This document shows, piece after piece, positions 7,033 to 14,824 of a stretch of DNA of 30,946 nt; position 1 is the first letter of the stretch; each line of letters begins with the position of its first letter. A model generated the notes under the pieces. It searched no databases. It saw only the letters and a list, made by a program, of their open reading frames with translations, and was not told the origin of the DNA. Location of the stretch: positions 1-30,946 of the forward strand of contig JACPQZ010000021.1 in NCBI GenBank assembly GCA_016190205.1, written 5' to 3'. The DNA comes from Candidatus Omnitrophota bacterium (GTDB lineage: Bacteria; Omnitrophota; JACPQZ01). The position numbers and the translations under genes are program-made.

Positions 7033-8580
7033 ATGATGAATTACGTCCGCCGAAACTTGCAGACGATCATGTGGATCCTGGTCATCCTCATCGTCCCCAC
7101 ATTCATCCTTTGGGGAGTGGGAACCCGGTCCCGGGCACAGGGATACCCTTATGCCGGGATCCTTTCGGGCAAGAAGGTATCCTGGGAGGGCTACAGGCAG
7201 AGCTGGCTTGCATGCAGAAATCAGCTTTTTTATACCTACGGGCCCTCCTTCCGGGATCTCGTGCAGTCGGTCGATCTGGACGAAGAAGCCTGGACCCGTC
7301 TGACGCTTCTGCAGGAGGCCGGGCGGCGCAATATCCATGTACCCGACGATTGGGTCCGTAACGAAATCCTCGCCATCCCCCTGTTCAAACAAAGCGGGGC
7401 CTTCCGGCAGGACCTCTACCAGGAATGGGTCGAGCGCTCCCTCCAGATGAGCCCCAGGGCATTTGAGGAGGAACTGCGGGACACCCTGGTCCTCGAGGTC
7501 CTGCGCCAGCAAGTCACGCAGGAAGTATTCGTGAGCGACTCCGAAATTCTCAAGGAATATAAGAAGCGCTGGGGGCGCGCAAAGCTTTCACTCGCGGTAC
7601 GGGAGACGCAGTCCCTCGCCGACGCGATCCAACCCACAGACGCAGAGCTCGCAGACTGGTACGCGCGGAACGGCGAACGCTTTAAGACGGCGGGGCAATG
7701 GGATATTGCCTACGTCGCCTTCCGTTTTGCGGAATTCGAAAGCCAGGTTGAACTGCCGAAGGAGGAGGGCGGCGCTCTCCAAGATCCCACCTCCGGAACA
7801 GCCCCTGACGAGCTCCTTCAGGAAAAAGTCCGGGAATTAGCCCGGACCAAGGCCCGGGAGGCAGCGGACCGCGTCTTTCAGGGCATGCTTGAGGCCGATG
7901 ACCCCGCGGCTTACCTCGCCGAACAAGGGCTGGTGCGGGTGGAGACAGGTCTCGTCTCCGAAGACTCCACGCTGGAATCGATCGGTTCCGCCTATAGGTT
8001 TTTCCGGGCGGCAAAGGAGCTTAAAGCCGGCGAGATGAGCGACCCCATCACCAACGAGACCGGCGTTTTTATCATCACCGATATCGTGGAAAGCCTTCCC
8101 CCGGCGATCCCTCCCTTGGATGCCGTCCGGTCTGAAGCCCTCACCCGGATGAAAGAAGAGCTGGCGCTCGCTCAAGCGCGCAAGCAGATGGACCAGGACC
8201 GGGCCGAGATAGATTTCAAGATGGCGCAGGGGGTTTCCTTTGGAGAGGCCGTCCAGGCCCTGGATGGGCTCACCCTCATTCAAACCGATTGGATATCGCA
8301 GCTGGACGAAATCCCGGGGTGGGGCCGGGACTTAAGCCTCTTGGAAAACGCTTTCAATTTAGAAGAGAAAACATTGAGTCAGGCGATCGAGTCTGAAGGC
8401 AAGCTCGCGCTGGTGTGGCTGGAGGCCTTTGAGGCCGTAGATGAGGAACAACTGGCCTCGAAACGGGATGAGCTCCTCGAAGACCTCAAGACGCGAGCCT
8501 CGCTCGTCTATTACAATGCATGGGTTGAAGAGCTCAAAAAGAAGGCGGATCTCAAAAGCTTCGTGGATGAGGCGACTTAG
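7033..8580 (+). CDS. PpiD/SurA-like membrane-anchored periplasmic chaperone (peptidyl-prolyl isomerase family)
   Basis: Likely periplasmic folding factor held by an N-terminal anchor. The 515 residues begin MMNYVRRNLQTIMW with a membrane span at about 13-30, as in PpiD. A SurA-N-type helical region follows (about 45-190; EAWTRLTLLQEAGRRNIHVP, FRQDLYQEWVERSLQMSPRA, VLEVLRQQVTQEVFVSDSEI). The second half has a parvulin-like segment ending ELKAGEMSDPITNETGVFII near 345. The GGDLG-type core of active parvulins is not visible, so isomerase activity is doubtful, as is accepted for E. coli PpiD; a chaperone role is more likely. It is the only plus-strand gene here and converges on nrdR with an 8-bp gap, leaving no room for a separate terminator. 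The start is ATG 7033 or the adjacent ATG 7036. Confidence 0.83.
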   Translation: MMNYVRRNLQTIMWILVILIVPTFILWGVGTRSRAQGYPYAGILSGKKVSWEGYRQSWLACRNQLFYTYGPSFRDLVQSVDLDEEAWTRLTLLQEAGRRNIHVPDDWVRNEILAIPLFKQSGAFRQDLYQEWVERSLQMSPRAFEEELRDTLVLEVLRQQVTQEVFVSDSEILKEYKKRWGRAKLSLAVRETQSLADAIQPTDAELADWYARNGERFKTAGQWDIAYVAFRFAEFESQVELPKEEGGALQDPTSGTAPDELLQEKVRELARTKAREAADRVFQGMLEADDPAAYLAEQGLVRVETGLVSEDSTLESIGSAYRFFRAAKELKAGEMSDPITNETGVFIITDIVESLPPAIPPLDAVRSEALTRMKEELALAQARKQMDQDRAEIDFKMAQGVSFGEAVQALDGLTLIQTDWISQLDEIPGWGRDLSLLENAFNLEEKTLSQAIESEGKLALVWLEAFEAVDEEQLASKRDELLEDLKTRASLVYYNAWVEELKKKADLKSFVDEAT

Positions 8581-8588
8581 ATCTACGC

Positions 8589-9044
8589 TCAATGCTTGGC
8601 GAGAATCCCTTTAAGCTCATCCATAAACTGGTTGATGTCGCGAAATTGGCGGTAGACGCTCGCAAAACGCACGTAGGCCACCTCGTCCATCTGGGCCAAA
8701 CCCCTCATCAATAGTTCCCCGATGTCCGACGAGCGCACCTCTCGCTCGAACTCCCGCTCGCATGCCTGCTCGACCTCCGCGACCAGGGCCTCGATCTTTT
8801 CCAGGCTCACAGGGCGCTTCTCGCAGGCCTTGACCACCCCCGTTAGGATCTTACCGCGGTCGAAGGGCTCCCGCCGGCCGTCTTTCTTGATGACCATCAA
8901 GGACACCTCTTCGACCCGTTCATACGTGGTAAAGCGCCTGTGGCATCCCAGGCATTCCCTCCTCCGCCGGACAAGCAAGCCCTCCTGGGAAGAGCGGGAA
9001 TCCACGACCTTATCTTCCTGGTGGTTACAAAACGGACATTTCAC
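8589..9044 (-). CDS. nrdR: Transcriptional repressor NrdR
   Basis: Zinc-ribbon/ATP-cone repressor of ribonucleotide reductase genes, which senses ATP/dATP. The 151 residues include the zinc ribbon Cys3-x2-Cys6 and Cys31-x2-Cys34 (MKCPFC ... CLGC), the [18 protein letters not shown] segment and an ATP-cone domain from about residue 46 ([18 protein letters not shown] ... SVYRQFRD). Length is typical. The start is GTG at 9044, required to include Cys3, with GAGG about ten bases upstream. It is the last gene of the glyA-side run, separated from glyA by a 99-bp repeat-filled gap. No ribonucleotide reductase gene and no obvious NrdR box are in the window. Confidence 0.97.
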   Translation of the reverse strand: MKCPFCNHQEDKVVDSRSSQEGLLVRRRRECLGCHRRFTTYERVEEVSLMVIKKDGRREPFDRGKILTGVVKACEKRPVSLEKIEALVAEVEQACEREFEREVRSSDIGELLMRGLAQMDEVAYVRFASVYRQFRDINQFMDELKGILAKH

Positions 9045-9060
9045 GGTAGCTTTACCTCAA

Positions 9061-9143
9061 TAATAAATTCGAAACTCGAAATTCGAAGCACGAACAAATT
9101 CGAATTTCGAATTTCTTCGGGTTTCGATATTCGGATTTCGGAT
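9061..9143 (+). repeat. ATTCGAA-type heptamer array
   Basis: Short degenerate array of ATTCGAA/ACTCGAA words followed by inverse TTCGAAT/TTTCGAT words. The core (words AAACTCG, AAATTCG, AAGCACG) is nearly the reverse complement of 19255-19291. It fills the glyA-nrdR gap. Confidence 0.8.
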
Positions 9144-10403
9144 TTAAGAAAGCAGCTTCTTCCTATAACCGTCATACAGAGGAAACTCCCTCACGAGCTT
9201 CAAGATCTCCGTTCGAACCCCGCGGATGGCTCGCGGCTCCTTCAGGTGGGAGATCACCTTGTCGATCGCGCGCGCAATTCTTTTCATCTCACCCACCCCC
9301 ATTCCCCTCGTGGTCACGCTGGGGGTCCCTATGCGAATCCCCGATGCCGTGAGCGGCGGCTGCGGGTCGAAGGGAATCAGGTTTTTGTTGACGGTAATAA
9401 GGGCCTCCTCCAACACCCCTTCCGCCTCTTTGCCTGTCACTGATTTCGGCCTTAAATCCACGAGGAAGAGGTGCGTGTCCGTTCCGCCCGAAACGATCCT
9501 AAAGCCCAGCGCGGCCAACTCCTGGGCCAGGGCCTTCGCATTCTGAACGATACGGCCTTGGTACTTCTTGAACGATGGTGAAAGGGCTTCCTTAAGGCAA
9601 ACGGCCTTGGCCGCGATGATGTGCATGAGCGGCCCGCCCTGCGTGCCCGGAAACACGGCGCGATCGATCTCGCGGGCGTATTTTTCCTTGCATAGAATGA
9701 GACCCCCGCGAGGTCCCCTCAAGGTCTTGTGGGTAGTGGTGGTTACGAAATCGGCGTAGGGGACCGGCGACGGATGAAGGCCCGCAGCCACAAGTCCCGC
9801 GATATGTGCCATGTCCACAAAGAGCATGGCCCCCACCTCATCCGCGATCTCGCGAAAGCGCTTGTAGTCCATCCGGCGGGGATAGGCGCTCGCCCCCGCC
9901 AGGATCATGCGCGGGCGCTCGCGCCGGGCAATCTCCAACACCTCGTTATAGTCGATTTGTTCGGTCTCTCGCGAGACCCCGAAAAAGACAGGCTTAAAAT
10001 AGCGCCCGGAAATATTCAGCTTGTACCCGTGACTTAAGTGCCCGCCGTGATCCAACGAGAGGGCCAGGACCTTGTCCCCGGGCTCGAGGGCAGCGAAGTA
10101 CACCGCGAGATTCGCCTGCGCCCCGGCATGAGGTTGGACATTGGCGTGCTCGGCGCCAAAAAGCTTCTTGGCCCGCGCAATGGCCAGGGCCTCCACCGTG
10201 TCCATGTTGCGGCAGCCGCCGTAGTAACGCCGGCCCGGGTAACCTTCCGCGTATTTATTGGTCATGACCGACCCGCAGGCCTCGAGGACAGCCTCCGACG
10301 TAAAGTTCTCGCTTGCAATGAGCTCGATATTTTCCTCTTGGCGTTTGAGCTCTTCGCGGACCGCCTTCCAAACCTGGATATCCGTTTTTCTTAAAATATT
10401 CAC
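9144..10403 (-). CDS. glyA: Serine hydroxymethyltransferase
   Basis: PLP enzyme that converts serine and tetrahydrofolate to glycine and 5,10-methylene-THF, which feed purine and thymidylate synthesis. The 419 residues show [19 protein letters not shown] near 24-42, [16 protein letters not shown] near 49-64, [10 protein letters not shown] near 89, the substrate-site [18 protein letters not shown], the PLP lysine in [14 protein letters not shown] near 225, and [10 protein letters not shown] near 355. Length matches the bacterial family. The start is GTG at 10403, overlapping the rpiB stop by 4 bp (GTGA), with an AGGGG-type ribosome-binding site eight bases upstream. Its place at the end of the purine run fits its role in supplying glycine to PurD and one-carbon units for the formylation steps. 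Confidence 0.98.
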   Translation of the reverse strand: MNILRKTDIQVWKAVREELKRQEENIELIASENFTSEAVLEACGSVMTNKYAEGYPGRRYYGGCRNMDTVEALAIARAKKLFGAEHANVQPHAGAQANLAVYFAALEPGDKVLALSLDHGGHLSHGYKLNISGRYFKPVFFGVSRETEQIDYNEVLEIARRERPRMILAGASAYPRRMDYKRFREIADEVGAMLFVDMAHIAGLVAAGLHPSPVPYADFVTTTTHKTLRGPRGGLILCKEKYAREIDRAVFPGTQGGPLMHIIAAKAVCLKEALSPSFKKYQGRIVQNAKALAQELAALGFRIVSGGTDTHLFLVDLRPKSVTGKEAEGVLEEALITVNKNLIPFDPQPPLTASGIRIGTPSVTTRGMGVGEMKRIARAIDKVISHLKEPRAIRGVRTEILKLVREFPLYDGYRKKLLS

Positions 10404-10870
10404 TCGCGCTTCCCCTGGCCCCGGTCTAACTCCAATCGTTCCAGTCTCATGATCTCGCGCACCCTGCGCGCATGCCGGCCCCCGCTCGCTCGCGTCTTAA
10501 GCCAGACGGACAAAATGCGCTTGGCGTCACGGGAGGTGGACTTTAATGAGGAGAGCACCATGACATTGCTGTCGTTGTGCTCCCTCGACAGGCGGGCGGC
10601 CGTCGCGTCGGTTACGAGGGCCGCTCGGACTCCCCGCACCTTGTTGGCGACAATGGATTGCCCGATCCCGCTGTGGCAAACCAGAACGCCCCGGTCCGCG
10701 CCTCCCCGCGCCACCGACCGGGCCACTTCCCAGCCATACCGGGGATAATCACAGGGGTCCGGCGTGTGGGTCCCTAAGTCCAGAACCCGGTGCCCCTTGG
10801 ACCTTAAATACTCCACGAGGGCCTGCTTCATCTTGTACCCGCGGTGATCGGCCCCGATGGCGATGCGCAT
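10400..10870 (-). CDS. rpiB: Ribose-5-phosphate isomerase B
   Basis: Interconverts ribulose-5-phosphate and ribose-5-phosphate, the precursor of PRPP. The 156 residues show the RpiB/LacAB fold signature: [16 protein letters not shown] at 3-18, [13 protein letters not shown], the catalytic-cysteine motif [20 protein letters not shown] near 65-84, and [13 protein letters not shown] near 95-107. The usual motif is CG(S/T)GIG; here the residue after Cys is His. The start ATG overlaps the upstream stop by one base (TAATG). Position between sua5-ywlE and glyA matches the B. subtilis ywlE-ywlF-glyA neighbourhood and puts ribose supply beside purine synthesis. Confidence 0.95.
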   Translation of the reverse strand: MRIAIGADHRGYKMKQALVEYLRSKGHRVLDLGTHTPDPCDYPRYGWEVARSVARGGADRGVLVCHSGIGQSIVANKVRGVRAALVTDATAARLSREHNDSNVMVLSSLKSTSRDAKRILSVWLKTRASGGRHARRVREIMRLERLELDRGQGKRE

Positions 10871-11925
10871 TAAACCCAGCCTTTCTCGCGACCGAGCTTC
10901 TCCTTAATGGCCGCCATGCATTCCCTATACACGTGGATGGGCTGACCGATGGGGTCCTTGATCCCCAAGACGCAGATCTTCGCATGAGACTCCGGGACGC
11001 GTGTCACGATCACCTCCCGGTGAAACTCTTCCATGACGAATATGACGCCGGCTTCGCGGATTTCATCGTCCGTCAAACTTTTGGCGGAATGGCTCGAGAG
11101 ATCCAGCCCCTCTTCCTTGGCCACCAACATGGCCTCGTGCGTGGCCCCCATCCCCGGAAGCGGCGACACCCCCCGTGAGAGGACCCGCGCGCCGCCCTTG
11201 CCCCGCTCCCTCAACATTTGCCTGACGTAGACTTCAGCCAGGGGGCTGCGGCAGCTGTTCCCGGTACAGACAAAAAGGATCAGCGTATCCTTTTTAAGGG
11301 ACCCTGAATCGGCGACCCCGACCGGACCCAGTTTTTCTTCGATCTCAGCCCGGGACAAAACCCCCTCTCGCAAAATGCGAGGTCTCGCCTCCGTCAAATC
11401 CAAAACCGTCGAAGGACCTCCGAAAACAGTCCTCCCGGCATCCAGAAAAAAATCGGCGCGTTCAGCCAGGGCGGGGGGAACCTCATCTGCCGTCACAGCG
11501 GGTCTCGCCCCGCTCACGTTGGCGCTGGTGGCAAGCACAGGATGACCCACGAGCTCCACGAGCGCCCGGGACACGCGGTCCGACGGAACCCGGACGCCCA
11601 CCGTATCCATAAAACGGCCTTTCAGGATCAGCGTGAGGGGTCCGGGCAAGAACGCCTTCACCGCCCTTTCGACCAGGCCTCCCGAAAAGGGTGCCGCCAG
11701 AGCGGGGATCCCGCTCACATCGGCCAGGTGGACCGTCAAGCGCTTGTGGGGATCTCTTCCCTTGATGTCATTAATCCGCTGAACAGCCTTCGGAAAACCC
11801 AAAACCCCGCCGATCCCGTACACGGTGTCGGTGGGGAAAAGGACCACGCCTTCCTGTCGCAGCACCTCGGCCGCCCGCTTGAGAACTTGAGGGTCAGGCT
11901 TTTCAGGGTCTACTCGCACGCGCAC
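10870..11925 (-). CDS. Fused threonylcarbamoyl-AMP synthase (Sua5/YrdC) and low-molecular-weight protein phosphatase (YwlE-like)
   Basis: Two enzymes in one 351-residue chain. Residues 1-200 are a YrdC/Sua5 domain that makes threonylcarbamoyl-AMP for tRNA t6A: PTDTVYGIGG near 31, KGRDPHKRLTVHL near 55, PGPLTLILK near 94, VRVPSDR, TSANVSG near 135 and GGPSTVLDL near 168. Residues 213-351 are a low-molecular-weight phosphatase: P-loop VCTGNSCRSPLAE near 219-231 with the Cys-x5-Arg signature, and the general-acid segment IKDPIGQP near 325. In B. subtilis these are separate neighbours, ywlC and ywlE. YwlE is an arginine phosphatase with Thr where this protein has Ser (GNSCR), so arginine-phosphatase activity is plausible but unproven. 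The GTG start at 11925 has AGAGG six bases upstream and overlaps purE by 23 bp. Confidence 0.93.
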   Translation of the reverse strand: MRVRVDPEKPDPQVLKRAAEVLRQEGVVLFPTDTVYGIGGVLGFPKAVQRINDIKGRDPHKRLTVHLADVSGIPALAAPFSGGLVERAVKAFLPGPLTLILKGRFMDTVGVRVPSDRVSRALVELVGHPVLATSANVSGARPAVTADEVPPALAERADFFLDAGRTVFGGPSTVLDLTEARPRILREGVLSRAEIEEKLGPVGVADSGSLKKDTLILFVCTGNSCRSPLAEVYVRQMLRERGKGGARVLSRGVSPLPGMGATHEAMLVAKEEGLDLSSHSAKSLTDDEIREAGVIFVMEEFHREVIVTRVPESHAKICVLGIKDPIGQPIHVYRECMAAIKEKLGREKGWV

Positions 11926-12412
11926 GCTTTACCTCTCGGTTTTTGGCGAGTACCTCCGTCTCGAGCTTCCGCTTGTACCGAATCAGCCGTTTCCGGATGG
12001 ATCCGTCATGGAGGGCAAGTATCTCGACGGCGAGGAGGGCTGCGTTCACCGGACCCGCCTTCCCCACCGCTACCGTCGCCACAGGTACCCCGCTCGGCAT
12101 CTCGACCGTGGATAGATACGAATCCAGCCCTTTAAATACAGGGGTTTCGACCGGCAGTCCAATGACGGGCAGCGGCGTAAGCGACGCGATCACGCCGGCC
12201 AGATGAGCCGCTCCCCCTGCGCAGGCGATGATCACTTGAAGCCCTTGCCGGTGCGCAGCTTGAGCAAAACGGCGTGCCGCGTGCGGCGAACGGTGGGCCG
12301 AGAGAACTTCCACGCGCGTCTGGATGGCGAAATGGTCCAGCGTATCCAGGGCGGGACGGATCCTTTCCAGATCCGAGGCGCTGCCCATCACAACAGCCAC
12401 CTTTTCTCTCAT
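11903..12412 (-). CDS. purE: N5-carboxyaminoimidazole ribonucleotide mutase
   Basis: Converts N5-CAIR to CAIR in de novo purine synthesis. The 169 residues carry the PurE landmarks VVMGSASDLERI near 7-18, VEVLSAHRSPHA near 34-45, ACAGGAAHLAGVIASLTPLP near 63-82 and GVPVATVAVGKAGPVNAALL near 108-127. The SAHR and GVPVATVA patterns fit class I, the mutase that normally depends on PurK; purK is not in the window, so it should be elsewhere. The ATG overlaps the purD stop by 4 bp (ATGA). The C-terminal tail (KRYKRKLETEVLAKNREVKR-like) is basic and probably helical. Confidence 0.95.
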   Translation of the reverse strand: MREKVAVVMGSASDLERIRPALDTLDHFAIQTRVEVLSAHRSPHAARRFAQAAHRQGLQVIIACAGGAAHLAGVIASLTPLPVIGLPVETPVFKGLDSYLSTVEMPSGVPVATVAVGKAGPVNAALLAVEILALHDGSIRKRLIRYKRKLETEVLAKNREVKRARASRP

Positions 12413-13704
12413 GCGCTCCTCCTCAAGCCCGGGGCCTTAGAACGGTCCGAGATATCGCTGCGGTAGATCATGTTTTCGAATGATAGTTCTTTGAGTGCAG
12501 AATAGACCCGCGATCGCGCGGCCTGAATATCCCGCCCCATACCCGTAACGGACAAAACCCGGCCTCCGTCCGTCACGAGTCTTTTAGTCTCGGGATCGCG
12601 GCATGTCCCGGAGTGAAAGATCATGAGGTCCCGCAATTGGGCGGCGCGCTCAAGACCCTCGATCAGTTTTCCCTTTTCGTATTTACCCGGATACCCGCCG
12701 GATGCGGCCACCACGCACACAGCCGCCCGCTCATCCCACTCGAGATGCTCTTGGGCAAGACGGCCCTCACACACGGCGAGCATGTGCGCAAGGAGATCGC
12801 TTTTCAACCGGGGCAGGACGGCCTGGGTCTCCGGATCCCCAAAGCGACAGTTGAATTCCAGAACCTTGGGACCTTCCTCCGTCAGCATAAGCCCCGCGTA
12901 GAGGACGCCCCGATACAGCGTTCCGCGCCCCGCCAGCGCGTCCACCACCGGAAGAAATATTTCCTCCTGGATGGCCTTTTGCAAGGCATGATTTATAAAA
13001 GGCACGGGAGAGTAGGCCCCCATCCCGCCCGTGTTGGGTCCCATGTCCCCGTCGTGAAGACGCTTGTGATCTTGAGACGGCTCAAGCAATACACAGGTGT
13101 GCCCGTCCACCAGAGCGAGGATGGAGCACTCCTCGCCCGTCAGATATTCTTCAATGACGACTTTTCTTCCCGCGTCGCCGAAACAGGCTTTCTCCATCAT
13201 ATCAGAAAGCGTTTGAGAAATCTCATCCTCCGTATGGCAGATGCGAACTCCCTTTCCCTGCGCCAGGCCGTCGGCCTTGACCACGACGGGAAGGCCAAGC
13301 CCCCTGGCAAACTCCTGTGCCTTGCGCCTTTCTGTAAAAGTTTGAGAGCGGGCGCAAGCCACGCCGGCCTCCTGCATAACACCTTTGGCGAATGATTTGC
13401 TCCCTTCCAATAGGCTTGCCGCCCGGCTGGGGCCGAAGGCGCGCATGCCGCTTTCCGCGAATGCATCCACGATTCCCGAAACCAACGGGGCCTCCGGACC
13501 TATGACCGTAAGATCCACCCTATGCTCGCGGGCAAACCGAACCAGGGCCGGAATGTCGCCCGCCGAAATCGGCACGCACTCCGCCTGGTCCGCTATACCG
13601 GCATTGCCGGGCGCTGCGCAAAGACGCTTGACGCCGGGGCTCTTGGCCAGGGTCCAGACCAGGGCGTGTTCCCGGCCGCCGCCGCCCACCACTAATACGT
13701 TCAA
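12409..13704 (-). CDS. purD: Phosphoribosylamine-glycine ligase (GAR synthetase)
   Basis: ATP-grasp enzyme joining phosphoribosylamine and glycine to GAR. The 431 residues show VVGGGGREHALVW near 5-17, GPEAPLVSGI near 70, GSKSFAKGVMQEAGV near 106, the ATP-binding VVKADGLAQGKGV near 146, EEYLTGEECS near 190, QDHKRLHDGDMGPNTGGMG near 214-232 and the metal-binding LEFNCRFGDPETQ near 288. Length is typical. The start is TTG at 13704: GGAGG lies seven bases upstream, and no ATG precedes the glycine-rich loop. It is separated from purM by a 112-bp gap containing the palindromic repeat, and overlaps purE by 4 bp. Confidence 0.97.
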   Translation of the reverse strand: MNVLVVGGGGREHALVWTLAKSPGVKRLCAAPGNAGIADQAECVPISAGDIPALVRFAREHRVDLTVIGPEAPLVSGIVDAFAESGMRAFGPSRAASLLEGSKSFAKGVMQEAGVACARSQTFTERRKAQEFARGLGLPVVVKADGLAQGKGVRICHTEDEISQTLSDMMEKACFGDAGRKVVIEEYLTGEECSILALVDGHTCVLLEPSQDHKRLHDGDMGPNTGGMGAYSPVPFINHALQKAIQEEIFLPVVDALAGRGTLYRGVLYAGLMLTEEGPKVLEFNCRFGDPETQAVLPRLKSDLLAHMLAVCEGRLAQEHLEWDERAAVCVVAASGGYPGKYEKGKLIEGLERAAQLRDLMIFHSGTCRDPETKRLVTDGGRVLSVTGMGRDIQAARSRVYSALKELSFENMIYRSDISDRSKAPGLRRSA

Positions 13705-13718
13705 GACAAGACCTCCAG

Positions 13719-13794
13719 CGTCATTGCGAGCCCCGCAGAGCGGGGCGAAGCAATCTCATGGGATTGCTTCGTCGCTCCGCTCCTCGCAATGACA
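13719..13794. repeat. Palindromic REP-like repeat (GTCATTGCGAG family)
   Basis: Outer arms GTCATTGCGAG (13720-13730) and CTCGCAATGAC (13783-13793) are perfectly complementary. Inside are two further hairpins: CCCCGC-AGA-GCGGGG (13731-13745) and GAAGCAATC paired with GATTGCTTC (13747-13755 with 13762-13770). The whole could fold as a branched stem. Repeats with these words are widespread in several bacterial groups, from memory. It lies between purM and purD in the purine run. Confidence 0.9.
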
Positions 13795-13816
13795 TAGCGC
13801 ACTTGTTAAACCGCCT

Positions 13817-14824
13817 TTATTCTATGAATTGAACTTGTGGCTCTCGCTGCTTTCGTCGGACGATACGTCCCACATCCCACGCCCGGACGTTCCGAAGTCT
13901 CATAAACCGAACCACAGCGCCTGCCTCTCGCGGGGGTACCACGAGAATCATTCCGATCCCCATGTTAAACGTTGAAAACATGGCCTGCTTTGACAGGCGG
14001 GCCCTGCGCTCAATCTTGGCGAATATCGGCTTGACCGGCCATGAACCGAGTGTGATGAGGGCCGCAAGGCGGTCCGGTAAGACGCGGGGGATATTCCCCT
14101 GCCAGCCGCTTCCCGTCACATGCACTACGGCTCGCACCGTGTGCCGCCGCATGGCGGCAAGCACCGGCCGCACATAAATGGCCGTAGGCTTGAGGAGCTC
14201 GTCCTTTAAGGAGGGTGTAAGCGACCTTCCCCAAAGCCTGCGGACCAGCGAAAACCCGTTGGAATGAACCCCCGTCGACGCAAGCCCTATCAGACAATCG
14301 CCCTCCCGGGGCGGACCTTGAAGCCGCGTCTCCGGCCTGACGACACCCACGCAAAAGCCGGCCAAATCGAAATGCCCCGGGCGGTAGAGCCCCGGCATTT
14401 CGGCCGTCTCACCTCCCAAAAGGGTGCAGCGGGCTTCTTTTAAACCCCGGCAGATGCCGCGCATGATGGCGATGGCCTGGGGAATGCGCAGGCGCGAGGT
14501 GGCGAAATAGTCCAGGAAAATGAGAGGTTCCGCACCCACAGCCAGGCAGTCGTTGACGTTCATCGCCACGAGATCAATCCCGATCGCCTCGAGCTCCTTC
14601 GGGCGCGCGGCGAGCAAGATCTTGGTACCCACTCCGTCAGATGATGCCGCCCAGACAAGACCGGAGCGGGAGCGCGCGTCACGAAAAAGACCGGCAAAAC
14701 CGCCGACGCCGGCGATAATCCCTTTTTGATGCGTGCGGCGGGCGAGCCGGGCAAGTTCTTCAACGAAACGGTCAGCGGTGGTAACGTGCACGCCGGCTTT
14801 GGAGTACGTGAGGCTCCCCTTCAT
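13817..14824 (-). CDS. purM: Phosphoribosylformylglycinamidine cyclo-ligase (AIR synthetase)
   Basis: ATP-dependent ring closure of FGAM to AIR. The 335 residues include LTYSKAGV at 5-12, ASSDGVGTKILLA near 60, DLVAMNVNDCLAVGAEPL near 83-100, DYFATSRL, LGGETAEMPGLY near 135, IGLASTGVHSNGFSLVRRL near 178, and FNMGIGM near 285. The loop usually read as HITGGG-NIPR is here HVTGSGWQGNIPR, a small departure at a conserved site. Length is near the family norm (about 345). The ATG overlaps the purF stop by 4 bp (ATGA). The C terminus ends in basic residues (GRIVRRKQREP). Confidence 0.96.
   Translation of the reverse strand: MKGSLTYSKAGVHVTTADRFVEELARLARRTHQKGIIAGVGGFAGLFRDARSRSGLVWAASSDGVGTKILLAARPKELEAIGIDLVAMNVNDCLAVGAEPLIFLDYFATSRLRIPQAIAIMRGICRGLKEARCTLLGGETAEMPGLYRPGHFDLAGFCVGVVRPETRLQGPPREGDCLIGLASTGVHSNGFSLVRRLWGRSLTPSLKDELLKPTAIYVRPVLAAMRRHTVRAVVHVTGSGWQGNIPRVLPDRLAALITLGSWPVKPIFAKIERRARLSKQAMFSTFNMGIGMILVVPPREAGAVVRFMRLRNVRAWDVGRIVRRKQREPQVQFIE

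Noticed and set aside
9045-9143. Operator site for NrdR in the gap before nrdR
   Set aside because: The gap is filled by the ATTCGAA array; no sequence like the NrdR box (ACACxATATxTxGTGT type) was seen.
13719-13794. Intrinsic terminator between purM and purD
   Set aside because: Strong stems but no T-tract on the coding strand; the repeated-family palindrome explains it better.
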